Assembly: GCF_029227915.1 (NCBI RefSeq)
Contig: NC_079877.1
Coordinates: 30,903,851-30,963,850, forward strand
DNA from: Hydractinia symbiolongicarpus
Taxonomy: Eukaryota > Cnidaria > Hydrozoa > Anthoathecata > Hydractiniidae
Length of the DNA: 60,000 nucleotides
Direction of reading: 5' to 3'
Positions within the stretch are counted from its first letter, which is position 1; each line of letters begins with the position of its first letter. Shown here one piece after another: positions 59,697 to 60,000 of the stretch. The notes beneath the pieces were generated by a model. That model had not been told where the DNA came from. It was given only the letters and a program-made list of their open reading frames with translations, and did no database searches. Made by a program: the position numbers and the translations under genes.

Positions 59697-60000
59697 GTAA
59701 ATTTGTTGTTGTAAATTTGTTACATGTTGTTTAAAGTATTGTTCAGAACTGAGACTAAGGGCATCTTAAAGCAAATAATAATGTTGAAAATGTAAAGAGC
59801 ACAAGAAACCTTCAAAAGCAATTCTTTAAGTCAAGCTGAGTATTAAAATATTAAAGTTTATCTTCACACTAGTATTTGGTAGTTTGTCTTACAGCATCGT
59901 TAAACTCATTTTGTCTTCATAAAAAGTCGTAGCTAATCCTTCCTTTCGAAACCCACATCAGCTTCTTATATTTTGTGTTGATGTCAGCTTCTTGTTACAT
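59697..60000 (+). other. RPS25: RPS25 intron 2, start
   Basis: AT-rich sequence after donor AAG|GTAAAT, with no third exon before the window ends. Confidence 0.6.

Overview
This is a eukaryotic, AT-rich, intron-rich window. Two large basement-membrane/extracellular-matrix collagen genes with short GT-AG introns, a type IV collagen of cnidarian-like length, and many inverted-repeat elements suggest a cnidarian, most likely a hydrozoan. The species cannot be fixed from the sequence alone. All exon boundaries were derived by eye from reading frame, Gly-X-Y periodicity and GT/AG signals; reading frames close across every junction I report.

Left third (about 400-19,931, minus strand): one very large gene, cut off by the left edge, that encodes a secreted mosaic protein. 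Its order is signal peptide, VWA, WAP, VWA, WAP, VWA, long collagen helix, VWA, collagen, VWA, collagen, VWA, collagen. I place 43 coding exons (7,960 coding nt, about 2,653 residues) and the C-terminus lies outside the window. Its 4.9 kb first intron holds a 29-copy, 28-bp minisatellite.

Middle (21,210-33,208, plus strand): a complete type IV collagen gene, 24 coding exons and 1,723 residues, with 7S-type cysteines, an interrupted Gly-X-Y helix and a duplicated NC1 domain with 12 cysteines. It is head-to-head with the VWA/WAP collagen, with about 1.28 kb between the two start codons, so the pair could share a bidirectional control region. Both products would act in the extracellular matrix.

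Right half (33.2-60 kb) is gene-poor and full of mobile-element remains. These include a 4.2 kb DNA transposon with about 400-bp terminal inverted repeats and a TTA target duplication, several non-autonomous inverted-repeat elements (about 385, 398, 470, 484 and 1,043 bp), a family of tiny palindromic elements with CAACCTCGT..CCAG ends, one end of a pogo-like element, a tRNA-derived SINE and a LINE reverse-transcriptase remnant. Between them lie EMC6 (minus strand, 50.65-51.0 kb), a possible small membrane-protein gene (minus, 45.8-48.5 kb), and at the right edge the first two exons of RPS25 (plus strand), whose first exon carries only the ATG.
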